Below, in pieces: positions 1-9,690 of a stretch of DNA of 64,000 nt. The translations under genes and the position numbers were made by a program. The stretch lies in contig NZ_OZ244708.1 of NCBI RefSeq assembly GCF_965218915.1, positions 992,001 through 1,056,000 on the forward strand, in the 5' to 3' direction. Below the pieces are notes generated by a model. The model saw only the letters and a list, made by a program, of their open reading frames with translations. It did not search any database and was not told the origin of the DNA. How positions within the stretch are numbered: the stretch's first letter is position 1; every line of letters starts with the position of its first letter. This DNA comes from Novosphingopyxis sp965218915. Lineage in GTDB: Bacteria > Pseudomonadota > Alphaproteobacteria > Sphingomonadales > Sphingomonadaceae.

Positions 1-990
1 GGGGTGTCAAAGCTGACGACTGTCGCAATCCTGTTTTTCGGCGCAAAGGCGGTAATTGCAGGAGATCTTTCGGTGGGTTCGCTTGTTGCGTTCAATATGC
101 TGGCCGGCCGCGTTGCCCAACCCGTCCTCCGTTTATCCCAACTCTGGCAGGACTTCCAACAGGTCCGCATTTCGGTTGACCGGCTCGGAGACGTGCTCAA
201 CGCGCCCGCTGAACCACAACATAACCCAGGACGCGCGAGCCTTCCGCCAATCAAAGGCAAGGTCGCTTTCGACAAGGTGCGCTTCCGTTATCGTCCGGAT
301 GCGCCCGAAGCATTACGCGGCGTCGAACTTGAAATTGCCGAAGGAGAAATGCTTGGCATCGTTGGACCTTCAGGGTCGGGAAAGTCGACATTGACCAAAC
401 TGGTCCAGCGGCTTTATGTCCCGGAGCAGGGACGGATATTGGTCGATGGCGTAGATCTTGCGCTGGTCGACCCCGCTTGGTTGCGCCGTCAGATCGGCGT
501 TGTGCTGCAGGAAAATATCCTCTTCAACCGCACTGTTCGTGACAATATCGCGCTGGCAGATCCAACGTTGCCAATGGAGCGGGTCATTGGTGCTTCGCAG
601 ATGGCCGGAGCACACGAGTTCGTGCTTGAGCTGCCGCATGGCTACGACACGGTGATCGACGAGCGCGGTGCAAATCTTTCGGGCGGGCAGCGTCAGCGTC
701 TCGCGATTGCTCGCGCGCTGATAGGCGATCCGCGGATCCTGATACTCGATGAGGCGACCAGCGCTTTGGACGCTGAAAGCGAAGAGATCATCCAGAAAAA
801 CCTTGGCCTAATTTCGAAAGGACGAACGGTCATCATTATTGCTCACCGGCTTTCCGCGGTTCGCCAATGCAACCGGATCGTGACAGTGGAAGCCGGGACC
901 ATCACCGAGATGGGTAGCCATGGCGAACTCATACAGGCCGGGGGCCGTTACGCGAGCCTATATGCCAAGCAGATGGGGCTGACATCGTGA
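1..990 (+). CDS. Type I secretion ABC transporter (permease/ATPase), 5' partial
   Basis: This is the C-terminal part of an inner-membrane ABC exporter of the HlyB/PrtD type, which powers export of RTX-like substrates. The frame is open from base 1, so the N-terminus lies outside the window; a GTG at 4 is not credible as the true start because family members run to roughly 580-720 residues. The first 55 or so visible residues are the end of the membrane domain. A complete nucleotide-binding domain follows: Walker A GPSGSGKS at visible residues 121-128, signature LSGGQ, Walker B LILDEATSALD and the switch histidine in IIAHRL. It overlaps the HlyD gene by 4 bp (GTGA), so the two are translationally coupled. 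The RTX gene downstream is the likely cargo (inference). Confidence 0.93.
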   Translation, partial: GVSKLTTVAILFFGAKAVIAGDLSVGSLVAFNMLAGRVAQPVLRLSQLWQDFQQVRISVDRLGDVLNAPAEPQHNPGRASLPPIKGKVAFDKVRFRYRPDAPEALRGVELEIAEGEMLGIVGPSGSGKSTLTKLVQRLYVPEQGRILVDGVDLALVDPAWLRRQIGVVLQENILFNRTVRDNIALADPTLPMERVIGASQMAGAHEFVLELPHGYDTVIDERGANLSGGQRQRLAIARALIGDPRILILDEATSALDAESEEIIQKNLGLISKGRTVIIIAHRLSAVRQCNRIVTVEAGTITEMGSHGELIQAGGRYASLYAKQMGLTS

Positions 991-2426
991 GCAGTGACAG
1001 CGAAGCCCCCGTCGGCATCATCGAACGAAGATTTCCGACCATAGCTAGGCATCTGTCGATCCTGCGCGAAAGCTGGGGCGACCAGAACGATCGCGATAAG
1101 GCGTTCCGGCCTAAAAGCGATCACGAATTCCTGCCCGCCGCGCTAGAAATCATGGAGAAGCCGCCAAGCCCCGGACTTCGATGGCTGCTCATCATTCTGT
1201 GCAGCCTGTTCGCAATAGCGCTTATATGGGCTTTTGTCGGAAGGATCGACGTAGTTGCAACCGCGCAAGGGCAAGTGGTGCCATCGACCAACTCGCGAAT
1301 AATTCAGCCGATCGAAATAGGCGCGGTCCGTGCTCTCCACGTGCGAAATGGTCAGAGGGTCAAAAAAGGGCAACTGCTCGTCGAGCTTGATCCAACCATA
1401 ACCGAGGCAACGCAGAGCCAGAGCGCTCAGCAATTGCTGTCAGCCGAAGTGGTTGATGCGCGCAACGCCGCCCTTCTTTCTTATCTCAACGGCGGATCCG
1501 GAACATTTGCGCCCCCGCCAGGGACGTCACCCGATCTCGTCGCCACCCAGTCCAGTTTCGTGCGAAGCGCAATTGCGGCTTTCGTGGCGGAGCGGGCTGC
1601 CCTGTTTCAGCAGCGCGAGCAGCGCCGTGCTGAGCTTGCCGGAGCCCAGGCCGAAATAGTTAAGTTGCGACAGACCTTGCCGCTTCTCGACAAGCAATTG
1701 GCTGCGCGGCAAGAGCTTGCCGACAAGGGCTATTTCTCCAAGCTCAAATTGCTTGAATACCAGCAACTGCGGGTCGAGCACATTCAGAACATAGAAGTGC
1801 AGGAGGCAAATGCCCAACAGTCGCGCGCCGCGGTCGCCAATATAAGTGCGCAACTGCAACAACTTGAGCAGAGTTTTGCTCGCGGTGCCGCGTCAGAGCA
1901 GGCCGAGGCACAGGATCGGTCAGCGGTCGCTTCCGAAGAGCTTCGTAAGGACCAACGGCGACGTCAGTTCCAGCAGATCCGTTCACCCGTCGATGGTACG
2001 GTTCAGCAACTGGCGATTACCACGATTGGAGCGGTCGTCCAGCCTGCGGAGCCCATCATGGTTATCGTGCCTGATGACGCGGAGGTCGCAGTCACGGCTC
2101 GGATTCTCAATAAGGATATCGGCTTTATTCATGTCGGTCAGCCGGTTCGCGTAAAGCTCGAAGCCTTCAACTTTACGGATTACGGTTTCATCGATGGTGT
2201 GGTTGAGGATATCAGCCGCGACGCCGTACAGGATGAGCAGATGGGCCTCATATTTATCGCTCGCATTCATTTGAATCGTCGATTTCTGATGGTGGCAGGT
2301 GAGCGCACGCCAATTGGTCCGGGGCTTGCCGTTCAGGCAGAGATAAAGACCGGAGAGCGGCATATTATACAGTATCTTCTTTCGCCGATCGCGCAAAGCC
2401 TAGATGAAGCTGGCCGCGAGCGGTGA
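987..2426 (+). CDS. HlyD-family type I secretion periplasmic adaptor subunit
   Basis: This is the membrane-fusion protein that links the inner-membrane ABC exporter to an outer-membrane TolC-type channel. The protein is 479 aa, normal for HlyD/PrtE adaptors. It has a cytoplasmic N-terminal stretch of about 64 residues, one transmembrane segment at about 65-84, a biotinyl-lipoyl-like half (GQVVPSTNSRIIQP then VRNGQRVKKGQLLVELD), a long coiled coil, and the second lipoyl/beta-barrel part (IRSPVDGTVQQL). It starts with GTG inside the stop of the ABC gene. No TolC gene is visible after it. The next 80 bp lead into an IS66 remnant. Confidence 0.95.
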   Translation: MSSDSEAPVGIIERRFPTIARHLSILRESWGDQNDRDKAFRPKSDHEFLPAALEIMEKPPSPGLRWLLIILCSLFAIALIWAFVGRIDVVATAQGQVVPSTNSRIIQPIEIGAVRALHVRNGQRVKKGQLLVELDPTITEATQSQSAQQLLSAEVVDARNAALLSYLNGGSGTFAPPPGTSPDLVATQSSFVRSAIAAFVAERAALFQQREQRRAELAGAQAEIVKLRQTLPLLDKQLAARQELADKGYFSKLKLLEYQQLRVEHIQNIEVQEANAQQSRAAVANISAQLQQLEQSFARGAASEQAEAQDRSAVASEELRKDQRRRQFQQIRSPVDGTVQQLAITTIGAVVQPAEPIMVIVPDDAEVAVTARILNKDIGFIHVGQPVRVKLEAFNFTDYGFIDGVVEDISRDAVQDEQMGLIFIARIHLNRRFLMVAGERTPIGPGLAVQAEIKTGERHIIQYLLSPIAQSLDEAGRER

Positions 2427-2489
2427 AAAAACACCTCCAAAAAGTGATCTCGCTTAGGCATCCGATGGGAGCTCAGTGTGTCAGCCCTT

Positions 2490-2890
2490 ACCAGTGGGTG
2501 AACGCGTAGCGGATCGCATCGGCGAGACGGCTTCTGCGGCCGAGCTGCGACAGCCGTGCGTCCAGCACGCGGTGGAATTCCTCGATGAACGGGTGGCTGT
2601 GTTCTTGGCGGGCGAGACGGCGAGCATCGGGCGACTGGCCCACACGCTGGCTTCGATCTAGTAAAGCAGCGCAATACGGTTTGCAGGAACAACATGGAGG
2701 CGCTCGGCAACTTCCTCGGCAGTGACGTGGAGCTCGCCGCCGCAGCAGGCGAAGACTCCTTCAATCGGACGCGCAGATTGCAAGGCTTTGCCAAAATCAC
2801 GGTTGACGTAAACGTCGCGATGATCCAGCTTCGTCCGATAGCTAGATTCTGCGTTCGGGGAGGAGCGCCAGGGTGGGTGACTTTTCAAAT
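2490..2890 (-). pseudogene. IS66-family transposase (TnpC) remnant, internally deleted
   Basis: Two pieces of an IS66-type transposase lie head to tail on the minus strand. The upstream piece (about 2890-2660) reads CCGGELHVTAEEVAERLHVVP, the zinc-finger part of TnpC. It stops at ALLY near 2658. In a shifted frame the next bases (about 2655-2490) read QSPDARRLARQEHSHP, EEFHRVLDARLSQLG and RLADAIRYAFTHW, which is the conserved C-terminal domain; the frame then ends at TAA after THW. The catalytic centre between the pieces is missing, so the element is dead. No inverted repeats were found. The family assignment rests on motif recognition only. Confidence 0.72.
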
Positions 2891-3108
2891 TCTCAATTTC
2901 TGACAGGCTGCGTTGCACGACTTAGATGGACGGGCAAATGCCAGTTATCTGCGCTGCCGACTATGTCAGCAAGACCTTTAGGTAGGTCTGGGTGATGTGC
3001 GAGCCTGCAACTTTTTCGTGCTCTATAGTCGACGATACGATTTCTCAATGTACCCAATGGGCGGTAAACTCGGATCGGATAAGTTGGTTAATAATGTGAG
3101 ATGGATTT
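2891..3108. other. AT-richer non-coding stretch upstream of the lipoprotein-RTX pair
   Basis: No gene is supported here. The stretch separates the IS66 remnant from the lipoprotein gene and must hold the promoter for the lipoprotein-RTX pair if that pair is transcribed independently of the exporter genes. A GAGATGG sequence about 5-11 bp before the ATG at 3109 is a weak ribosome-binding candidate. I see no clear sigma-70 hexamers. Confidence 0.4.
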
Positions 3109-3876
3109 ATGGGGCAGGATCAGGCAGGTTGCCTAAGAGACGCAATGCTCTGTCAACGTGACATTCTAATCTTCCCCCCAAAGATCCGGAAAGCGTCGCG
3201 CGCGCCAGTATGGCGAATTGCGCACCGCGCGCTGCTCTGCCTTTTGATGGGTCAAATGGTTTTTATGTTAGTCGGGTGTACAAGCAGGGGCAGTTATCGA
3301 TACAGGTTGACGGTCCAAGTCGATACCCCGGAAGGTGTGCGATCGGGTTCGAGCATCCTTGAGGTTCGCTATTACAACGTTCCCGATTGGCTACCCAACG
3401 GCGGTGGGACTTCATCCCAGTACCGCGGAGAAGCGGTGGCAGTCGACCTCCCGGGCGGGCAAACTCTCTTCGCGCTACTGACTGGTCAAGATGGCGGTAG
3501 CATTGAGCGGTTCGCACCGGAGGCTATACGTGCTGCTGGTCAGCCTGTAACCGCAGAAAGTATCCAAAATGTTAGAGGAATATTTCGCGTCCCTCTCGAA
3601 TATTATCCACAATTTGTGCGGTTCCGGCATCTTGCAAAGCCGAACTCCGTGGAGGCCGTCGATCCCTCCAATTTATCTCGCAGCTTCGGACAGAATACAC
3701 GGCTAAAATCGGTTCTGGTACAAATCACTGAGGAAAAACCATCCTTTTCCATTACTAAACGACTGCCTTGGCTAAAGGACTTTCGAACGAGCCTCGATGG
3801 TCAAAGATATCAGATGACGCATGATTTGGCGAATAACTTATACAGACATAGTTTTATTCGTGGGGACCAAGAATGA
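3109..3876 (+). CDS. Predicted lipoprotein, partner of the RTX gene
   Basis: The 255-aa product has a hydrophobic segment ending in a lipobox-like MLVGC at about residues 52-57, so it is probably a lipoprotein. The long N-terminal extension before the hydrophobic segment is unusual, and the true start may be internal. The mature part begins YRYRLTVQVDTPEGVRSGS and is followed by an extracellular beta-rich-looking domain without catalytic motifs that I recognise. The last bases overlap the RTX gene by 4 bp (ATGA), so the two are translationally coupled. A role as a surface anchor, inhibitor or chaperone for the RTX lipase is possible but unproven. Base composition is lower in GC than the housekeeping genes. 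Confidence 0.75.
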   Translation: MGQDQAGCLRDAMLCQRDILIFPPKIRKASRAPVWRIAHRALLCLLMGQMVFMLVGCTSRGSYRYRLTVQVDTPEGVRSGSSILEVRYYNVPDWLPNGGGTSSQYRGEAVAVDLPGGQTLFALLTGQDGGSIERFAPEAIRAAGQPVTAESIQNVRGIFRVPLEYYPQFVRFRHLAKPNSVEAVDPSNLSRSFGQNTRLKSVLVQITEEKPSFSITKRLPWLKDFRTSLDGQRYQMTHDLANNLYRHSFIRGDQE

Positions 3877-6800
3877 ATAAAGAACTTATGATTGCGATAT
3901 TAGCGATGGATTCATATAATCGCGGATACAGTCAGGGCCTCCGGCTCAACAGCGGAGATGCAGATTCGGCGCAGGAGGAAGCGGGAAGGTCGATAGGCAA
4001 TGCCCATATATTGGTGCAGGATCAGGCCAGCGCTGCATTAGAGGCATCTTTTTACGCAATCGCTTATGTGCTCGATGGCGAAGTAATTGTCAGTTATCGC
4101 GGTAGTGATTACGAGGACGAGCCAGGCGCATCGTCTATAATACCTAACGATATTTGGGAGGGCTGGAGCGCAATAACTGGATGGGAGGCCGGGCAGGTAG
4201 GCCTAGCAATCAAGTTTTATGAAAATGTAGTCGATATAGCCGACACGTCGCAGGACATTGTTGGCATAAGCTTGACCGGCCATTCCCTCGGTGGAATGCT
4301 AGCCGGAATAGTATCAACCCTTTACGGAAATCAAGCCTTAATTTTCGATCATCTGCCTTTCGGCTTTGCAGCTGAAACTCATGCGCAAGCCGCAGGTTTG
4401 ACGGGATCGCTATATTTCGATGTCCCAAAGTCAATTTATGTAGAGGGGGAAATCGCCCAAGAGCTAAGGGATGGGGCGCTAGGAGAATTTTTTGAAAACT
4501 TTGTTCGAGTTCCTGCTCAAAGCGATTTTGATCGCACTATTGAGCTTGAGGACATGGTCGATAAGACTGCGCTTGATGACTATGATACCAGCTTAGGCTA
4601 TGTTGAAGGGGCAGTTCGCCGACATTCTCAGTCGCTGCTTGTTCATCTGCTTTACGCGAAGAACGTGTGGGAAGCTCCTCAACAAAACGGAGGCCTCGCG
4701 CGCGGCATAGGTTGGCGATCAATTTCACCAATCTTGTTTGACGCATTGCACAACGATGCAATCGGAGAATCTTTAGGCTGGAAGGAAGGGGGGGCGGGTA
4801 TCGGAACAGGTCAGTCGACTCCGGGCAATCAATTGGCATACTCTATTGCTTATTCAGCAATTAGTGAAGGCGAGCGGCCTTTTGGCGATACAGCTATTGA
4901 AGCGCTTTTCGATGATGCTGATGATCTTGGAATAGTCAGAAGTGCTCTGCCGGTTTGGATCGACGATGAACTCTTATCCTCATTTGGCGATGTAATGGTT
5001 GAATATGCCGGGCTGCTAGCCACTAATAGAGCGCTGAAATCCGAACGGCCGGATGCGGTTGATGGCATATTTACTATTAGTAGGGTAGGAGCCGGATCAA
5101 ATGAACCTGCAGCGCTACTGATCGATTTTTCTGATACGACTTGGACTGCTGACGCCTTGGGTGGGCAATCTCACGAAATCTCTATGCAAGGCGAGTTGGT
5201 TGCTGGAATTATTGGGAAAACAATCGCTACATATTCTAGTCAAGTAGAAGCGGACTTTATTTCCGATGAATTGGGCGGTTGGTTAGGCCGCATTAACCCA
5301 TCGTCGAGCATTGACCCTTTTGAGCTAATTGACGGCGTTGTGATAAGTCTGATAGGCGGTTCTGCAGTTTATCAAACTACGGCGGAGCGATATCAGCTTA
5401 TTGTCGGGACGGATAATGCCGAGTCATATAATCTCGTCGGTGCGCCCACGATTTTCTTGGCTGGGGGTGGTGACGACTATGTGAAGGGCACAGGTGGTGA
5501 CGATGCACTGTTAGGAGGATTGGGCGCCGATACGTTGATCGGTGGGGCAGGTAACGATTTTTTCTTCGGTGGACCGGGCAGCGATATAATCCTCGGCGAT
5601 GCCGCGTACGGAGACAACGACGGCTACGACACAGCGGTGTATGCCGATCCGGGCACGGTGCGCCTGAGCTATGATGGAACGGGTGTATCGCATAAGCTTA
5701 TCGTCAACGGGAATGACGGGGGGCAGGATACACTTACAAGTATTGAGTATCTGCGCATCAGTGCGAGTAAGACGATTTTTGACCTGCGCGGCACCATCGG
5801 TGATGACGTTAATCTTACCGTCGAAGCCCTCGGTGGTGTGGAACTTAGCAACAATATTCGCCAAGCAGTTTCTGGGAAGAATCTCGAACACGGGATCAGA
5901 GCGCATCTCAACGGCCCTGATGGCTCCAGCCAGCTCTCGAATGCTGATACTTCGGGAGACGGCGGGGGCGTCATAACGCTCGCGGGCTTCAAGACCGACA
6001 TCATTGGCACGGATTACGACGACGATCTCTTCGACGGAAGCGACGAAGCTAAATCGATTAGCGGGGGCGCCGGTGATGACCGCATCAGCGTTGCCGGAAC
6101 CAGCGCATCGGCAGTTCTCCTCGGCGGCTCTGGGGTCGATGAAATTATCGGCGGAAGCGGTAACGACTTTATCGTCGATCAAGACGGTGGGACTGAGGTG
6201 GCGAGTAGACCATCTTCTGGTGGCGGGTTTCCCGGCGGAAATCCCTCTCCAGGTGGCAGCACCCAGCCCGTAGCATCGATAGATGGTGGTGCTGGCAACG
6301 ATACGATCATCATCTCTTACGGGCCCGACATAACAACTCCGCCACCACTCGAACCCGGTGCGTTCTCTATTTTTGGCTCTCGACCGCATGGAACGCAAGC
6401 CGCAAATACGGCATCTGAAGCCGCCCGAGCAAAAATCCTGACTCCGGGCGAGGGCGATGATTGCGTCTTTATTGATGCGATCTACGGAACGATTTTCTAC
6501 CAATATGGGCAAGGCGATGGCGACGACGTTGTAACCGTTAAGGCTTTCAATAGCGTCGAATACGCCCCTAATCTTAACGCCCAGCCCACTGAAGTGCCGG
6601 GCGATATCTACCAGCCGGGGTTTAATTTCGATTTCAGTGATTTCGCGTCTAGCGAGATCACGGCGGAATTTATTGTAGAAAGCCAGCGTGTCATCGGAGA
6701 GTATTTGCCGAATAACGATTTTGCTCCGCTTTGGGAAGTTCAAGGAGACTTGAAGATAAGTTTCGCAAATGGCGGTTCTATTACCATAAATGATTATTAC

Positions 6801-9674
6801 GGGCTGTGGGATGCCGAGGAGTTTCGTTTCGATCCAGCTGTAGAGAATGTTTATACAACTAGCCCGGCAGTTAGCGTCGATCTCGGGATCAGATTTAAAA
6901 CTGCAGACCAAGGGCAAGTCACTATTGCAATTACTGATCAATTTTCTAGCAACCCAGGATCCACGCAGCGTGCTCCGGGCCAATCGCTAGCAAAATATGA
7001 TACGATAGCTTCAACACAGCAGACGAGCACAGCGTCATCGTCGTCGCAGGGAAGCGTCTTCTTGGCTCCCGGCGAGCACAGCTATGAGGGCGGCGATGGC
7101 GTGGATCGTCTTGTCGTCAGCTGGGATCTGGATAGCCTGACTTCTACCCTCAACGGCTCGAACTTGATAATCGAAGACAAGTGGGGCTTAATTGGCAAAA
7201 CGATATTGGCTAATTTCGATGAAATCTACGCAGTTGAAGAAAACAGGATTTACAGCGTCGAGGAATTTGATGCTGCACTTGCCAGCCGCGGTGAAGGTGA
7301 GATCATTGTTGGCAGTGAAGCCTCTGACGTGCTGGTCGGTACCGAGCGACGCGACCATATAAGCGGGTTGGCCGGAGATGATGCGCTTAGCGGACTTGCA
7401 GGCAACGACTTCCTTGATGGCGGTGCTGGAGCCGATATGATGAGCGGAGGGAAGGGTGACGATCTTTACATCGTCGACGACCCTCTAGATGCGGTTATCG
7501 AGCTTGTAGACGAGGGCGACGATCTGGTTCAAGCTTCAGTCGATTATCAGTTAACAAATAATGTTGAGCATCTCGTGCTGTTGGGCGGAGCCGCTAGCGG
7601 TACTGGCAACGGATTAGCCAATCGTTTGACCGGCAATGTTTTAGCCAACAACCTTTCCGGACTAGCGGGCGACGACCGGCTTTTCGGCTTGGAAGGCGAT
7701 GATATTTTGTCTGGAGGCGATGGAAACGACCAAATCGACGGCGGATCGGGCAGCGACGTCCTAAATGGCGGCCAAGGCGACGATATCCTCCAAGGGGGCG
7801 AGGGCGCCGACATGATGACTGGCGGCGACGGTAACGACTATTATTTCGTGGATGACGCGGGTGATCAGGTCATTGAGCAAGCTGGCGAAGGATATGATAC
7901 GATCGAATCGTCGGTCGACTATCAGTTGCTGGAAGGCCAGGAACGCCTCATTCTGATGCGCAAGGCTGTCTTGGGCGAAGGTAACGCCTCGAACAATCAT
8001 ATCATCGGCACCAATGCGAAAAACACTCTATTAGGTCATGATGGTGCTGACCGGATCGATGGGAAAGGGGGTGCCGATTTCATCGATGGAGGAAATGGCG
8101 ACGACATGCTGTTTGGCGGGGCGGGGCCGGACAGTATATTTGGTCGTGATGGCAATGATACGATCAATGGTGAGAGCGGCGACGATATCATTCACGGTGA
8201 TGGCGGCGATGACCTTATAAATGGCGGTGCTGGCGATGATATTTTGTATGGCGGCGACGGCGCTGACATCCTTTATGGCCGCAAGGGTCATGACAGAATA
8301 TTTGGCGGCGATGGTGCCGACATGCTCTATGGTCTGAGCGGCGAGGATAAAATGTATGGGGGGACTGGTCAGGACGTTTTGTATGGCGGGGCCGGCGACG
8401 ACATAATGTATGGCGGTTCTGGGAACGACGTGCTGCATGGCGAGAAGGGTGCTGATAGGGTTTTTGGCTTGAGCCAAGATGACCTGATCGTTCAGGTCGG
8501 CGCGACGGACGGTCGTGATTTCATTGACGGTGGTTCTGAAACCGACACTTACAAGCTTTTGGGCTCTGCGGGTGCCGAAGACTTCACCTTCTACACGCGC
8601 GATGCGTGGCTGGAGATTGCTGGAAACATCGCCAGCGACCTAGATATCGACACCGAAATTGTCGTCACGCGCAATGGCAGCGACAACGCCCATGTAATTT
8701 CCGAGCTCAATGATATCGAGGAAATCATCGTCGATACGCTGAACGTAACCCCTATCGAACCTGGTGCCCCGACCGGAGGCACTTCCGGGAGCGGCGATAC
8801 TGTCAGTGTGGTGGGTGACTTTACCACCACCAGCCTCAACTTTAATACGATAACCGTGAATTCCGGCGCGAATGCCGACACGGTCGATATCAGCGGTCTG
8901 AAGTCTGCACACCGACTGGTATTCAATGGCGGAGGCGGCGCGGACAGCATTGTCGGGAAAATACGGCCCCAAGACGTTGTAAACTTTTCAGGAACTGGGC
9001 AAACGCCGACGGATATATCGCATGCCCTCGCGGATGCATCGTTTGCAATCGACCTGTCTACATCGAATTCGGCATTTCGCTATCCCGAGCAGTTCATGCT
9101 TAATCGCCAAGTGTTGGTACAGGTTGATCCATATGATCTGAGCAGCCGCTTCACTGGAGAATTTTCCAGCAATCCCTATATACGCGAGTATCAGGAAGGC
9201 GGAATGCGACTGATCCTGCCAGTTGGTCTAGAGGGCGGCGATTCGGTGCTGAGCGACAACCTTCCTAACCTGCACTCCAGCACAAATCGACGGCACCTGA
9301 CGGAGGAAAGTCATCCTTCTAACGACGTGGAGCCGACAGATGGTAATCGCTCCTATGAGCCTCCAGCACATGACATCAGGGCGGTGCCTGCGATGCTTCT
9401 ATCTTCGTCCGATTTGGATCAGCATGTCCTTTTAAACGAAGGAGTTCTTGCGCAAAGAACGGCACAGATCCGAGCTCATTTGACCAGTGATAGCTTCGAT
9501 GCTGATGAAGCAGGTGAACATTCGTACGGTGAGATGAGCAATGATGAAGGTTCGTTGTCTGTTAAACTGGCGCGAATTCGGCAGGACATGGCTGGCTTCG
9601 CTGGGCAAGGCTTTGGCGAAGGGCACGGACTGCAGAATCAAGCCAACCACGTCATCACTGACTGGTACGCATGA
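3873..9674 (+). CDS. Giant RTX protein with N-terminal lipase-like domain (type I secretion substrate)
   Basis: The 1933-aa protein has no N-terminal signal peptide, as expected for type I export. Residues about 1-330 resemble an alpha/beta hydrolase (class 3 lipase type) with the nucleophile elbow GHSLGG, Ser138. RTX calcium-binding nonapeptides occur at about residues 530-576, 730-770, 1163-1203, 1265-1325 and in a run of 16 consecutive units at about 1387-1533 (for example GAGDDILYG, GDGADILYG). Two hemolysin-type modules with VDYQL appear near residues 1220 and 1350. The C-terminal 300 residues lack RTX and should hold the secretion signal. The stop is only about 16 bp before an IS3 fragment, so the extreme C-terminus may be altered. 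Secreted lipase or phospholipase activity is inferred. The catalytic Asp and His were not assigned. Confidence 0.88.
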   Translation: MNKELMIAILAMDSYNRGYSQGLRLNSGDADSAQEEAGRSIGNAHILVQDQASAALEASFYAIAYVLDGEVIVSYRGSDYEDEPGASSIIPNDIWEGWSAITGWEAGQVGLAIKFYENVVDIADTSQDIVGISLTGHSLGGMLAGIVSTLYGNQALIFDHLPFGFAAETHAQAAGLTGSLYFDVPKSIYVEGEIAQELRDGALGEFFENFVRVPAQSDFDRTIELEDMVDKTALDDYDTSLGYVEGAVRRHSQSLLVHLLYAKNVWEAPQQNGGLARGIGWRSISPILFDALHNDAIGESLGWKEGGAGIGTGQSTPGNQLAYSIAYSAISEGERPFGDTAIEALFDDADDLGIVRSALPVWIDDELLSSFGDVMVEYAGLLATNRALKSERPDAVDGIFTISRVGAGSNEPAALLIDFSDTTWTADALGGQSHEISMQGELVAGIIGKTIATYSSQVEADFISDELGGWLGRINPSSSIDPFELIDGVVISLIGGSAVYQTTAERYQLIVGTDNAESYNLVGAPTIFLAGGGDDYVKGTGGDDALLGGLGADTLIGGAGNDFFFGGPGSDIILGDAAYGDNDGYDTAVYADPGTVRLSYDGTGVSHKLIVNGNDGGQDTLTSIEYLRISASKTIFDLRGTIGDDVNLTVEALGGVELSNNIRQAVSGKNLEHGIRAHLNGPDGSSQLSNADTSGDGGGVITLAGFKTDIIGTDYDDDLFDGSDEAKSISGGAGDDRISVAGTSASAVLLGGSGVDEIIGGSGNDFIVDQDGGTEVASRPSSGGGFPGGNPSPGGSTQPVASIDGGAGNDTIIISYGPDITTPPPLEPGAFSIFGSRPHGTQAANTASEAARAKILTPGEGDDCVFIDAIYGTIFYQYGQGDGDDVVTVKAFNSVEYAPNLNAQPTEVPGDIYQPGFNFDFSDFASSEITAEFIVESQRVIGEYLPNNDFAPLWEVQGDLKISFANGGSITINDYYGLWDAEEFRFDPAVENVYTTSPAVSVDLGIRFKTADQGQVTIAITDQFSSNPGSTQRAPGQSLAKYDTIASTQQTSTASSSSQGSVFLAPGEHSYEGGDGVDRLVVSWDLDSLTSTLNGSNLIIEDKWGLIGKTILANFDEIYAVEENRIYSVEEFDAALASRGEGEIIVGSEASDVLVGTERRDHISGLAGDDALSGLAGNDFLDGGAGADMMSGGKGDDLYIVDDPLDAVIELVDEGDDLVQASVDYQLTNNVEHLVLLGGAASGTGNGLANRLTGNVLANNLSGLAGDDRLFGLEGDDILSGGDGNDQIDGGSGSDVLNGGQGDDILQGGEGADMMTGGDGNDYYFVDDAGDQVIEQAGEGYDTIESSVDYQLLEGQERLILMRKAVLGEGNASNNHIIGTNAKNTLLGHDGADRIDGKGGADFIDGGNGDDMLFGGAGPDSIFGRDGNDTINGESGDDIIHGDGGDDLINGGAGDDILYGGDGADILYGRKGHDRIFGGDGADMLYGLSGEDKMYGGTGQDVLYGGAGDDIMYGGSGNDVLHGEKGADRVFGLSQDDLIVQVGATDGRDFIDGGSETDTYKLLGSAGAEDFTFYTRDAWLEIAGNIASDLDIDTEIVVTRNGSDNAHVISELNDIEEIIVDTLNVTPIEPGAPTGGTSGSGDTVSVVGDFTTTSLNFNTITVNSGANADTVDISGLKSAHRLVFNGGGGADSIVGKIRPQDVVNFSGTGQTPTDISHALADASFAIDLSTSNSAFRYPEQFMLNRQVLVQVDPYDLSSRFTGEFSSNPYIREYQEGGMRLILPVGLEGGDSVLSDNLPNLHSSTNRRHLTEESHPSNDVEPTDGNRSYEPPAHDIRAVPAMLLSSSDLDQHVLLNEGVLAQRTAQIRAHLTSDSFDADEAGEHSYGEMSNDEGSLSVKLARIRQDMAGFAGQGFGEGHGLQNQANHVITDWYA
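8031..8470 (+). repeat. Array of 16 RTX nonapeptide repeats inside the RTX gene
   Basis: The coding sequence holds 16 back-to-back nonapeptides of the pattern GGxGxDxxx, such as GNGDDMLFG, GAGDDILYG and GTGQDVLYG. Such arrays fold into calcium-loaded parallel beta rolls after secretion. The DNA is correspondingly repetitive (recurring ggcggcgacgg-type units). Confidence 0.9.
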
Positions 9675-9690
9675 ATGATGCCCTGGCTGG

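Noticed and set aside
5511..6983. A 490-codon minus-strand frame within the RTX gene
   Set aside because: The repetitive RTX codons keep the opposite strand open; the translation has no domain.
8031..8470. CRISPR-like tandem repetition
   Set aside because: The repeat period is 27 bp and codes for RTX nonapeptides; there are no spacers of foreign sequence.
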